A stretch of DNA of 64,000 bases, from assembly GCF_002233675.1 (NCBI RefSeq), contig NZ_NMUQ01000001.1, positions 444,680 through 508,679 of the forward strand. Reading direction: 5' to 3'. A program made the translations under genes and the position numbers. A model generated the notes under the pieces. The model ran no database searches and was not told where the DNA came from. It was given only the letters and a program-made list of their open reading frames with translations. Position 1 is the stretch's first letter, and every line of letters starts with the position of its first letter. Positions 26,903 through 34,145 of the stretch are shown piece by piece. The DNA is from Paenibacillus herberti. Lineage in GTDB: Bacteria > Bacillota > Bacilli > Paenibacillales > Paenibacillaceae.

Positions 26903-27943
26903 TTAAGCATGGCGATTGCGATAGAGCAGATAGATGAAAAAGGGAGCGCCGACGCCGGCAGTAAACACTCCAACGGGAACATCGAAGGGGAGAAAGACCG
27001 TCCGAGCGATCGTATCTGCGAGAACGACGATCAGCCCGCCAATCAAGGCCGATATCGGCAGCATGCCGCCGAATGAAGAGCCGACGAGCTTGCGTGTAAT
27101 ATGGGGAGCAATCAGCCCGACAAAGGAAATGGCTCCGCCCACCGACACTGCCGCGCCCGCGAGAGCGACGCTTATCATGAGCAAGGTAAAGCGCTGGCGC
27201 TGGATGGCGCTTCCCGCACCTGCAGCCATATCATCTCCAAGCTGAAGAATATTTACATTTTTTGCGAAGATAAGAGAAAGAGGGATGAAGAAGGCTACCC
27301 ATGGGAGGATGAGCATGACGATTCCCCAATCGGTGCCATAAACAGATCCAGTCAACCAAACATACGCCTGCGAGGCCGTATAGATAGGACTTTTAAGCAG
27401 AATAACCTTCACGGCTGAGCCTAACAAAAAATTAATGCCAATCCCGACAAGCACGAGCCGAATGGCAGTTACACCCTTTTTCCAGGCAAGAGTGTAGACG
27501 AGAATAGCTGTGCAGCCAGCCCCGATCATTGCGGCTACCGGCAGCCAGACGATGCTGACCATATTTCCGAGTAAGCTGATGAATAGAACAGCGGCCAGCG
27601 AGGCTCCGCTGGTGATGCCGATAATATCCGGCGATGCAAGCGGATTTCGAATAATTCCTTGCAGGATGCCCCCCGAAACAGCGAGCGCAGTACCAACGAG
27701 AAAAGCGGCTACAATACGCGGTAAACGAAGCGTTTCAACGACGAGTTGATGTTCCGCAGTACCGCCGCCAAAAATCACCTTTAACACATCCAAAGGATGG
27801 ATGCGCATATCCCCGAGTGAGGTGCTTAACAGCATCGCAACGATACAAGCTATAGCTAGGACAATGGTTGTCGTCAGAGCTTTTTTATGGAGTACAAATG
27901 AAACGGGGACACGTTCAAAACGAACCGGCCTGAATTGCTTCAT
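26903..27943 (-). CDS. FecCD-family iron-siderophore ABC permease
   Basis: One of two FecCD-type permease subunits forming the membrane channel of a ferric-siderophore importer. The 346-residue protein has about nine to ten hydrophobic helices and the family motifs LRLPRIVAAFLVGTALAVSG, NPLASPDIIGITSGA and FVGLIAPHITRKLVG, with the coupling region for the ATPase. It overlaps the other permease gene by an ATGA junction, so the two are translated together. It ends at the terminator shared with dnaJ. The pair belongs with the substrate-binding protein upstream and most likely uses the FecE-like ATPase encoded across the divergent region. Confidence 0.92.
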   Translation of the reverse strand: MKQFRPVRFERVPVSFVLHKKALTTTIVLAIACIVAMLLSTSLGDMRIHPLDVLKVIFGGGTAEHQLVVETLRLPRIVAAFLVGTALAVSGGILQGIIRNPLASPDIIGITSGASLAAVLFISLLGNMVSIVWLPVAAMIGAGCTAILVYTLAWKKGVTAIRLVLVGIGINFLLGSAVKVILLKSPIYTASQAYVWLTGSVYGTDWGIVMLILPWVAFFIPLSLIFAKNVNILQLGDDMAAGAGSAIQRQRFTLLMISVALAGAAVSVGGAISFVGLIAPHITRKLVGSSFGGMLPISALIGGLIVVLADTIARTVFLPFDVPVGVFTAGVGAPFFIYLLYRNRHA

Positions 27944-28953
27944 GATTTAAGCCCCCCTTTGCGGGCGATGAGAATAAAGGCGGGAATACCGATAATAGCG
28001 GTCATGACGCCTACAGGAAGTTCCTCCGGCTGAATGACGAAGCGTGCAGCTATATCAGCTAGTAGAACGAGAATTGCGCCAAGCACGGCGCTGTAGGGAA
28101 TCATCCAGCGATAGTCGCTTCCCGAGAAGAAACGCGCGAAGGCAGGGATAATCAAACCAATGAATCCGACCGGTCCTGCGATGGCGACGGAGCTTCCAGC
28201 AAGTGCCACAATAATCAAGCCTACAATCAGCTTAACAACAACGGTTCGTTGGCCAAGCCCTTGTGCGGTGTCTTCTCCCATTGTCAGCACATTCATGTGA
28301 CGAGCAACGGCGAATGCGCCGATCCATCCGATTGCCATAATTGGCAATACCGCTTGCAGCATTTCGAAAGACCTTCCGGCGACAGAGCCAGTAAGCCAGA
28401 AGATGACATCATTCAGCCCTTGCTCGTTGAGTACAAGAAGTCCTTGCGTGAACGAGGAGAACAGGGCTCCTAACGCGGCCCCCGCTAAAATGATTTTTAA
28501 TGGCGTCAAGCCATCTCTTCCAAGCGAGCCAAGTGCATATACTGCGGCGGCACCTAATGCAGCGCCGACAAAGGAAACTGCGGTCAATACCGGAAGAGAG
28601 GAGATGGATAACACGGTTACAGCAAACACGATAAAAAAGGAAGCTCCGAAATTAATGCCTAGAATATTGGGATCGGCGAGTGGATTCCTCGTCAGTCCTT
28701 GAATAAGAGTGCCACATACGGCAAGACAAGCTCCAACCGCAGCCGCAATGAAGGCTCTTGGAACTCGCGATGTTTGCACGATAATGTGAGCATCTGAGTT
28801 TTCATCGTAGCGGGTAAAGGAGTAGAAGACATCAGACAAGCGGATCGGTGTCGTTCCATAGGCCATGCTTATGAATATGCATGCGATAAGGAGCAGTAAT
28901 CCGACAACCAGACCTACGCCTTTTGACGTATTAGATAGGGATAAGCTTTCCAT
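27940..28953 (-). CDS. FecCD-family iron-siderophore ABC permease
   Basis: The second permease subunit of the ferric-siderophore importer, 337 residues with many membrane helices. Family motifs include TSRVPRAFIAAAVGACLAVC, NPLADPNILGINFGASF and GFIGLIIPAFARFFSG. It is the first permease gene after the substrate-binding protein and is separated from it by 83 bases holding a hairpin, which would lower permease expression compared with the binding protein. Together the two permeases form a heterodimer, as in FeuBC or FhuBG of B. subtilis. Expression should follow the Fur-controlled promoter of the binding-protein gene. Confidence 0.92.
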   Translation of the reverse strand: MESLSLSNTSKGVGLVVGLLLLIACIFISMAYGTTPIRLSDVFYSFTRYDENSDAHIIVQTSRVPRAFIAAAVGACLAVCGTLIQGLTRNPLADPNILGINFGASFFIVFAVTVLSISSLPVLTAVSFVGAALGAAAVYALGSLGRDGLTPLKIILAGAALGALFSSFTQGLLVLNEQGLNDVIFWLTGSVAGRSFEMLQAVLPIMAIGWIGAFAVARHMNVLTMGEDTAQGLGQRTVVVKLIVGLIIVALAGSSVAIAGPVGFIGLIIPAFARFFSGSDYRWMIPYSAVLGAILVLLADIAARFVIQPEELPVGVMTAIIGIPAFILIARKGGLKS

Positions 28954-28979
28954 ATATACCGCCCCAGTTCCGTGACATA

Positions 28980-29013
28980 CAAAAGAATGGGCTCATTACC
29001 GCCCATTCTTTTG
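28980..29013 (-). terminator. Intra-operon hairpin (partial terminator)
   Basis: CAAAAGAATGGGC and GCCCATTCTTTTG form a perfect stem between the binding-protein and permease genes. The following T tract is short, which suggests partial termination or mRNA-end protection. Confidence 0.65.
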
Positions 29014-29036
29014 CGCATCTTTATGTGATTCAATTA

Positions 29037-30311
29037 TTAGATATCGTAGTAGAAGAACAGATCATCTAATACCATTTTTGCTGCAGTGGCGCCGCCGGAC
29101 AAGCTCCATGTTACGTCATTAACTTTATAGTATTTTTTGTCTTTAACAGCTGTGAGCTTGCTCCACAATGCATTTTTCTGCCATGCTTCCTGGACTTTGA
29201 ATTCATCACCACTACGGTTGTCAGACGTAATGTCGAAAATGATGTCTCCGTTCATAAGCGGAATTTGTTCTTGGGAATCAATATCGATAAAGATCTTTCC
29301 TGCCTCGGTTTGAGCTTTTGGACGGCTCAGGCCAAGTTCGCTCAGAATGCTTCCAGCGAAGCCGGTGACGTATACACGGGCGCTGTTGTCATCAGAGAAG
29401 CGGACAATGGATACTTCTTTTTTGGCGTCACTACCAACCTTTGCTTTAAAGGTCGCGACCTTTTTGTTCCAATCGTTCATGAACGATTGAGCGGTGTCTT
29501 CTTTGTTGAAAGCTTTGGCTGCGACAGCCATGTTGTCTTTCCATTCAAAGAGTTGATCTACGTACAGTGTAGGAGCGATTTTGGACAGTTGGCCATAAAT
29601 TTTCTCATGGCGCGTTTTGGCTCCGATAATCAGGTCAGGCTTCAGAGCGACAATGGCTTCGAGATTAGGCTGCAGTTCGCTGCCGAGGCTTTTCGCGCCG
29701 GTCATGTCTTTTTTGAGGTAATCATACCAAGGAGCTTGTACCCAAGACTCAACTGCTCCTACTGGTTTGACGCCAAGCGTGAGCGAGATATCAATCATGC
29801 CGTTGACCAACACGACGACACGTTTTGGTACCGCGGTCAGCGTTGTGTTGCCCATTGCATGGGAAATGGTTCTCTTTGTATCAATGGCCACGGTTTTGTT
29901 GCTCGCGTTCCAGTTCACCCACAGGCCGAATGCTTCACCAAGGAAGCGGAGCGGTACGAGAGTACGGCCGTTTTGTTCAACGACTTTGGCACTCAGGGCC
30001 ACGGTTTTGCCGTTTACAGTAGCTTGGCTGCTGTTGATTTTCAGTTGAATCGTGGCGTTGCCCCGAGTTACTTTGAGTGTTTTATTTTGCGAGTTGAAGC
30101 TGAGTTTAGCGCCGAGCTTTGATACAACTGCGCTGTAAGGCACCATTGTCGTGCCGTTGATTACTTTCGGCTGGACATCGAAGCTTACTTGCTTGCTGTC
30201 AACAGTAACTTTGATTGGAGCAGCAGCAGCTGATGCACTTACAGGGACGGAGACGGCAGCGACGAGGAAGGAAAGAGATAAAGCAATAGCGCGAAAACGG
30301 GACTTTATCAT
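29037..30311 (-). CDS. Ferric-siderophore substrate-binding protein with N-terminal stalk domains
   Basis: A 424-residue exported binding protein with two parts. After a signal peptide ending SVPVSASA comes a domain of the copper-amine-oxidase N-terminal (stalk) type at about residues 30-145: VTVDSKQVSFDVQPKVING, MVPYSAVVSKLGAKL and LVPLRFLGEAFGLWV. Residues 150-424 form a class III periplasmic-binding-protein domain, with VPKRVVVLVNG, GVKPVGAVESW, NLEAIVALKPDLIIGAKT and TWSLSGGATAAKMVLDDL. There is no lipobox cysteine, unlike the usual lipoprotein anchors of Gram-positive binding proteins, so the stalk part may tether it to the wall or membrane. ATG 30311 was chosen at the signal peptide; its AAAGGTGG site is 12 bases away. 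A Fur box lies in its promoter. Confidence 0.85.
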   Translation of the reverse strand: MIKSRFRAIALSLSFLVAAVSVPVSASAAAAPIKVTVDSKQVSFDVQPKVINGTTMVPYSAVVSKLGAKLSFNSQNKTLKVTRGNATIQLKINSSQATVNGKTVALSAKVVEQNGRTLVPLRFLGEAFGLWVNWNASNKTVAIDTKRTISHAMGNTTLTAVPKRVVVLVNGMIDISLTLGVKPVGAVESWVQAPWYDYLKKDMTGAKSLGSELQPNLEAIVALKPDLIIGAKTRHEKIYGQLSKIAPTLYVDQLFEWKDNMAVAAKAFNKEDTAQSFMNDWNKKVATFKAKVGSDAKKEVSIVRFSDDNSARVYVTGFAGSILSELGLSRPKAQTEAGKIFIDIDSQEQIPLMNGDIIFDITSDNRSGDEFKVQEAWQKNALWSKLTAVKDKKYYKVNDVTWSLSGGATAAKMVLDDLFFYYDI

Positions 30312-30358
30312 AAAAACAAGAATCCACCTTTCAAGATGAGTGAGTGTATGGCTTTTAT

Positions 30359-30373
30359 TGATAACGATTATCA
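30359..30373 (-). promoter_or_regulatory. Fur box of the uptake operon
   Basis: TGATAACGATTATCA matches the 7-1-7 Fur box (TGATAATNATTATCA) at 13 of 14 informative positions, and a partly overlapping second repeat extends it to about 30379. It covers the expected transcription start of the promoter at 30380-30408. Confidence 0.85.
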
Positions 30374-30379
30374 TTATCG

Positions 30380-30408
30380 TTATAACCTACATTGTATAAG
30401 ATTGTCAA
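30380..30408 (-). promoter_or_regulatory. Fur-controlled promoter of the uptake operon
   Basis: On the minus strand TTGACA and TTATAA are separated by 17 bases. Confidence 0.8.
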
Positions 30409-30445
30409 CATTTAAATTTATAAATAATGGAAGAGAGGGACTTCA

Positions 30446-31180
30446 TTATTGAGCGACTTGTTCAGCCAATTGTCGGAACGCTTGATAAAGCTCATAATCT
30501 AGCTGCAGAAGTGCTTTATGGTCAACGGTCTCTGCTTTTTGAATAGAATCGAACCCGTCCATCTTTGTCCCAATGAAGTCATGCATCTCGGAGCTGGCTT
30601 CATTGACATCCGATTTCATGCTGTCCCAGGCTTTTATTAGTTGAGCGGATGTTTCTTTTGCTTTAACATCGTCGCCGTCCTCGGCATCCTGCTTCAATTG
30701 CTTGATCAGTGAACGAGCTTCTTCAATGGACTTGTTTAATGTTTCATGCTTTTTTTTATCGGAAGAGGAAGGGGCGGCATCTTTTTTCATAATTGAACCC
30801 GTTGCTGCTTTTGTTATGGACTCGTTGCTTTTTTTGGCATCTGCAGCTTTTGGGGGCGGACTCGGTTTTTCATTCGGTTTAGCAGTAGGGGATGCCGAAG
30901 GCTCGGTAGAGGGAGACGACGTCGGTGAAGTTGTAGGTGAGGTTGTCGTGCCAGATTGAGCTTCCGCTGCAGGGCTTGCTGACGGAGATGGTGCGGGACT
31001 CGTTAGAGCATCCGGCGGGGTGCTTTCTACAGAGGGAGATTGTTCGTTCGATGTTTCAGCAGTCGCGGTCGACGACTTGTCTGTACTCGCATAGCGGTCG
31101 GATGATGAGGATGCGCTGCAGCCTGCTATCAGCGACACTGCCGCAATGGCGACAATGGTAAGGGTATAAACTCGTTTCAA
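30446..31180 (-). CDS. Lipoprotein with Pro/Ser/Thr-rich linker, possibly iron-related
   Basis: A 244-residue lipoprotein. The lipobox LIAGC places the modified cysteine at about residue 21. A low-complexity Ser/Thr/Pro linker follows (about 22-115). The C-terminal ~100 residues are helical, with LNKSIEEARSLIKQLK and KAWDSMKSDVNEASSEMHDF. That part recalls the helical extracytoplasmic domain fused to FTR1/EfeU-type iron permeases, but the similarity is loose and the function unknown. It is transcribed away from the FecE-like ATPase gene, with a Fur box between the two promoters, so iron control is likely. Confidence 0.65.
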   Translation of the reverse strand: MKRVYTLTIVAIAAVSLIAGCSASSSSDRYASTDKSSTATAETSNEQSPSVESTPPDALTSPAPSPSASPAAEAQSGTTTSPTTSPTSSPSTEPSASPTAKPNEKPSPPPKAADAKKSNESITKAATGSIMKKDAAPSSSDKKKHETLNKSIEEARSLIKQLKQDAEDGDDVKAKETSAQLIKAWDSMKSDVNEASSEMHDFIGTKMDGFDSIQKAETVDHKALLQLDYELYQAFRQLAEQVAQ

Positions 31181-31228
31181 GATGACTCCTCCTAGTATGA
31201 TCTGTTGGCATATATTAGCATCTTAAAT

Positions 31229-31257
31229 ATAGTAGAAGATGCGGCAGCGATTATCAA
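31229..31257 (-). promoter_or_regulatory. Promoter of the lipoprotein gene
   Basis: On the minus strand TTGATA and TACTAT are separated by 17 bases. The -35 lies about 10 bases from the Fur box at 31267. Confidence 0.55.
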
Positions 31258-31266
31258 TCATTTTTT

Positions 31267-31281
31267 TGATAACAATTCTCA
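31267..31281 (+). promoter_or_regulatory. Fur box in the divergent promoter region
   Basis: TGATAACAATTCTCA matches the 7-1-7 Fur box at 12 of 14 positions, and the similarity continues through CATTATCATTG up to the -35 of the ATPase promoter. It could control both divergent genes. Confidence 0.8.
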
Positions 31282-31287
31282 TTATCA

Positions 31288-31316
31288 TTGACAAGATAGA
31301 GGCACTACCTTATTCT
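31288..31316 (+). promoter_or_regulatory. Promoter of the ATPase-fhuF operon
   Basis: TTGACA and TATTCT are separated by 17 bases. Transcription should start near 31323, which rules out the in-frame ATG at 31319 as the start codon. Confidence 0.8.
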
Positions 31317-31342
31317 GGATGGAGATAAAGGAGTTGAGCATA

Positions 31343-32140
31343 TTGAACGCTCTTGAAACTCGCGGTTTGTCAGTAATGTACGGGAATCAATACGTATTTG
31401 AAGATCTCAATTTGTCCATTGATAAAGGGAAAATTACGGCGTTGATCGGCAGCAACGGATGCGGCAAGTCCACTTTGCTGAGGACGATGGCCCGTTTGCT
31501 TAAGCCGCAGGCGGGCAGCGTGCTGCTCGAGGGAGACAGCATCGCTTCATTGCCGACGAAGACGGTTGCGCAACGAATGGCGTTATTGCCGCAAGGTCCG
31601 ACCGCACCTGAAGGGCTGACGGTGCTTCAACTGGTGAAACAGGGCAGATATCCTTATCAAACCTGGCTGCAGCAATGGTCCAAGGATGATGAGCGCGAGG
31701 TATGGAATGCTCTGAGCAAAACCGGGCTCACCGAGATGGCCGAGCGTCCAGTGGACTCTCTTTCTGGCGGACAACGTCAACGGGCCTGGATCGCGATGGT
31801 GCTTGCACAGGGTACGGAGATCGTGCTTTTGGATGAGCCGACAACATATTTAGATTTGACGCACCAGATCGAGGTGCTTGATTTGCTTTACCAGCTTAAT
31901 GAGGAGGAAGGTCGGACGATTGTAGTTGTACTACATGATCTGAATCTTGCCTGTCGTTATGCCCATCATGTAGTTGCCCTTCACAAGCAGGCGGTTTATA
32001 TCGAAGGCAAGCCTGAAGAAGTGGTGACTTCAGATATGATTAAAGCTGTCTTCAATCTTAAAGCGGATGTAATCATGGATCCTCTGTATGGAACACCGCT
32101 ATGTGTTCCTCATGGCAAGGGAAGAACGATATCTGAATAG
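31343..32140 (+). CDS. FecE-type ferric-siderophore ABC transporter ATPase
   Basis: This is the ATP-binding subunit that powers ferric-siderophore import, 265 residues. Walker A is GSNGCGKST, the Q-loop is in [13 protein letters not shown], the signature LSGGQRQR, Walker [13 protein letters not shown] and the switch histidine VLHDLN. TTG at 31343 is the start, 9 bases after AAAGGAG. The ATG eight codons earlier overlaps the promoter. Its partners are the two FecCD permeases and the binding protein encoded on the other strand. It is followed 16 bases later by the FhuF-like gene. Confidence 0.92.
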   Translation: MNALETRGLSVMYGNQYVFEDLNLSIDKGKITALIGSNGCGKSTLLRTMARLLKPQAGSVLLEGDSIASLPTKTVAQRMALLPQGPTAPEGLTVLQLVKQGRYPYQTWLQQWSKDDEREVWNALSKTGLTEMAERPVDSLSGGQRQRAWIAMVLAQGTEIVLLDEPTTYLDLTHQIEVLDLLYQLNEEEGRTIVVVLHDLNLACRYAHHVVALHKQAVYIEGKPEEVVTSDMIKAVFNLKADVIMDPLYGTPLCVPHGKGRTISE

Positions 32141-32156
32141 AGAACGGGGTAAACAA

Positions 32157-32945
32157 ATGGCCTTCAACTATGAGCAGCAAGAGATGGAGCTGTTGATGCG
32201 AGAGTACCGGTTAACACTGGAGACATCGCAGGACAGGACTTTTTCTATTCCTTCCATGGACTTGCTGAACCGGGACAAATGCCTAGAATATCTGACTAAG
32301 ACCGGTGAAATATTCGAGGCCGAGACATTAATGGCCAACGCTTCTCTATTTGGTAAAAGGTATAGCTATCTCGTTGTTGCTTCATCGCTTTACGCGATGA
32401 GTGTGTTTGATAAGGGCTTGGATTACTGTCTTGAGAACTGCCATATCGAATCCGAGAGACAGGGTCACGCATGGCTGCCCAAAGCTCGACTAGCCAATAT
32501 GGAAGTCACTAGCCCCCAACCGAACGCGCGGCAACAATGGCGTGATGGGGTAATTAACCATATATTTGAGCATAATCTAAGCCGGGTATGGGATGCGATT
32601 TCCCGTTTTGTTCCTATGTCCAAGGCCGTTCTCTGGGAAAATACAGCTATTTATGTGTTTTGGCTCTATGAGAATAAGTTTTTGGAGGGACTCCAGGAGG
32701 AGCAGCAGGCTCGCCTGCGCGAGGATTTAAGCTATCTTGTCCAAGCTCCCGCCCATTTGTTCGGCGAAAAGAAAAATCCGCTTGCTACTTTTTATGGTCC
32801 TAAAGTCGCAACAGTTGGGTCGGAAAAACCAATTCGCATTCGAAAAACATGCTGTTATTACTATCAGGCTTCGGATGAACCCGAGGATTATTGCTCATCA
32901 TGTCCCAAAATAAAACATGAGCTCATTCCTGAGAGCGTAATTTGA
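32157..32945 (+). CDS. FhuF-like [2Fe-2S] siderophore-iron reductase
   Basis: A 262-residue protein of the FhuF/siderophore-interacting reductase type, which reduces Fe(III) in imported siderophores to release Fe(II) in the cytoplasm. The C-terminal iron-sulfur motif is visible as KTCCYYYQASDEPEDYCSSC, a CC-x10-C-x2-C pattern as in FhuF. The N-terminal 200 residues are poorly conserved, as is usual. ATG at 32157 follows the ATPase gene by 16 bases with the weak site CGGGG, so translational coupling is possible. Cotranscription with the ATPase from the Fur-controlled promoter is expected. Confidence 0.85.
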   Translation: MAFNYEQQEMELLMREYRLTLETSQDRTFSIPSMDLLNRDKCLEYLTKTGEIFEAETLMANASLFGKRYSYLVVASSLYAMSVFDKGLDYCLENCHIESERQGHAWLPKARLANMEVTSPQPNARQQWRDGVINHIFEHNLSRVWDAISRFVPMSKAVLWENTAIYVFWLYENKFLEGLQEEQQARLREDLSYLVQAPAHLFGEKKNPLATFYGPKVATVGSEKPIRIRKTCCYYYQASDEPEDYCSSCPKIKHELIPESVI

Positions 32946-32971
32946 TTCATACAACACATACAAGTATAGGG

Positions 32972-33006
32972 AGGCCCTGTTTCTTTTTGGAAACAAGGCT
33001 TTTTTA
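32972..33006 (+). terminator. Rho-independent terminator
   Basis: GCCCTGTTTC and GGAAACAAGGC pair with one bulge, followed by TTTTTT. It ends the ATPase-fhuF unit. Confidence 0.8.
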
Positions 33007-33025
33007 TTTCATTTTAATTCCTCTG

Positions 33026-33054
33026 TTGACAATTTAGGGATAGCTCATTATGCT
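33026..33054 (+). promoter_or_regulatory. Promoter of the siderophore biosynthesis operon
   Basis: TTGACA and TATGCT are separated by 17 bases, with a Fur box just downstream. Confidence 0.8.
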
Positions 33055-33066
33055 GAATGAGGTAAT

Positions 33067-33081
33067 TGATACTGAGTATCA
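33067..33081 (+). promoter_or_regulatory. Fur box of the siderophore biosynthesis operon
   Basis: TGATACTGAGTATCA is a perfect 7-1-7 palindrome matching the Fur consensus at 12 of 14 positions, with TCATTATCA continuing beyond it. It lies at about +7 to +21 of the transcript, a blocking position. Confidence 0.8.
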
Positions 33082-33137
33082 TTATCAATTAAAAGGAGGG
33101 TTATTAATATACTTAGTTCCCGGGAGGAGCAGTTTTA

Positions 33138-34130
33138 ATGAATTACCGCTATCAGAATGCGCAGAATCGGCTCATTCATAAAAAAGCTGTAGAAATGGGC
33201 ATAGGCTGCAAGCCTTTAATTTCTGGAAGCGAAGAGTTCCTAGAGCTTACCTACAGGGACAAACATCTAATTATCAATAAAACCCGATCCCATCAAATGA
33301 CGTTAATGTCGGGGCTGCTGGCTAAAAACAAGGAAGCTTCCAATCTGCTGCTCAGAAGAAGAGGATTGTCTGTTCCGAATTATCTTGTTGTTTCTGAATT
33401 CAATGATGCAGCTACCCGTTTTTTGGAGAGACATCGCTCCATCGTGGTTAAACCACTGGATGCGAGCAACAGTGTGGGTGTTACGCTTCGCGTCACGGGC
33501 AGCGACGAGTTGGAAGCAGCGATAACAAATTCTCTTGGATACAGCGATAGAGTGATGCTCCAGCAATACGTGTCGGGGTTGGATTACCGGATTCTAGTCA
33601 TAGGCGGGCAGGCCGCTGGTGTTTTGGAATATGTGCCAGCCTTCATCGTCGGAGACGGGGAATCAACGATCCGGCAGCTCATCGATAGATTGAACACCGC
33701 GCAGCTGAGAAGAAACAGTGACGGGGAAAAAAGTTCCTTTCAGCCGTTTGATTGCGATTCGAAGTCGTTCCAAGCCCACTTGAAAACGAGAGGCTTGACC
33801 CCTTGGAGTGTGCTGCAGCGGGAAGAGCGCTGGGAGCTATATGGAGCAAGCAGCATTTCGGTGGATACGATAAGCGAGATTGTGATCGATCGCTCAAAGG
33901 AAAGCAGCCCGGCTATCCTGCACGCAGCGGTTGAAGCTGCCGCGGCATTACAGCTGGATGTCGCTGGAATTGATATTCGTTGCCAGGACATTGCTTCGCC
34001 GCTAGATGAAGCCAATGGCGGAATCCTTGAAGTGAATGCATTGCCGGATATGGTTGATCCCTATCTTTTTCTTGATCATGATTCTAACGATGTGGTCAAG
34101 CTCTACTTGAACTATTTATTCAGAGATTAA
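33138..34130 (+). CDS. ATP-grasp ligase of the siderophore operon
   Basis: A 330-residue ATP-grasp enzyme, resembling the ligase domains of GshAB/cyanophycin-synthetase-type proteins that join a carboxylate and an amine using ATP. Supporting features are the nucleotide-binding lysine strand SIVVKPLDASNSVGV, the LQQYVSGLDYRILVIGG stretch that follows, VAGIDIRCQD, and the metal-binding motif GGILEVNALPDMVDP. It is the first gene of the Fur-controlled operon and lies 15 bases before the aminotransferase. The achromobactin and staphyloferrin B gene sets have no such enzyme, so it may add an amino acid to the siderophore or make a precursor. The substrate cannot be read from sequence. GGGAGGAGC precedes the ATG. 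Confidence 0.8.
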   Translation: MNYRYQNAQNRLIHKKAVEMGIGCKPLISGSEEFLELTYRDKHLIINKTRSHQMTLMSGLLAKNKEASNLLLRRRGLSVPNYLVVSEFNDAATRFLERHRSIVVKPLDASNSVGVTLRVTGSDELEAAITNSLGYSDRVMLQQYVSGLDYRILVIGGQAAGVLEYVPAFIVGDGESTIRQLIDRLNTAQLRRNSDGEKSSFQPFDCDSKSFQAHLKTRGLTPWSVLQREERWELYGASSISVDTISEIVIDRSKESSPAILHAAVEAAAALQLDVAGIDIRCQDIASPLDEANGGILEVNALPDMVDPYLFLDHDSNDVVKLYLNYLFRD

Positions 34131-34145
34131 AAGGAGCGTTCAAAT

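Noticed and set aside
31319-31342. ATG start eight codons upstream for the FecE-type ATPase
   Set aside because: It lies at or before the predicted transcription start of a strong promoter and has no ribosome binding site; TTG 31343 has AAAGGAG at the right distance.
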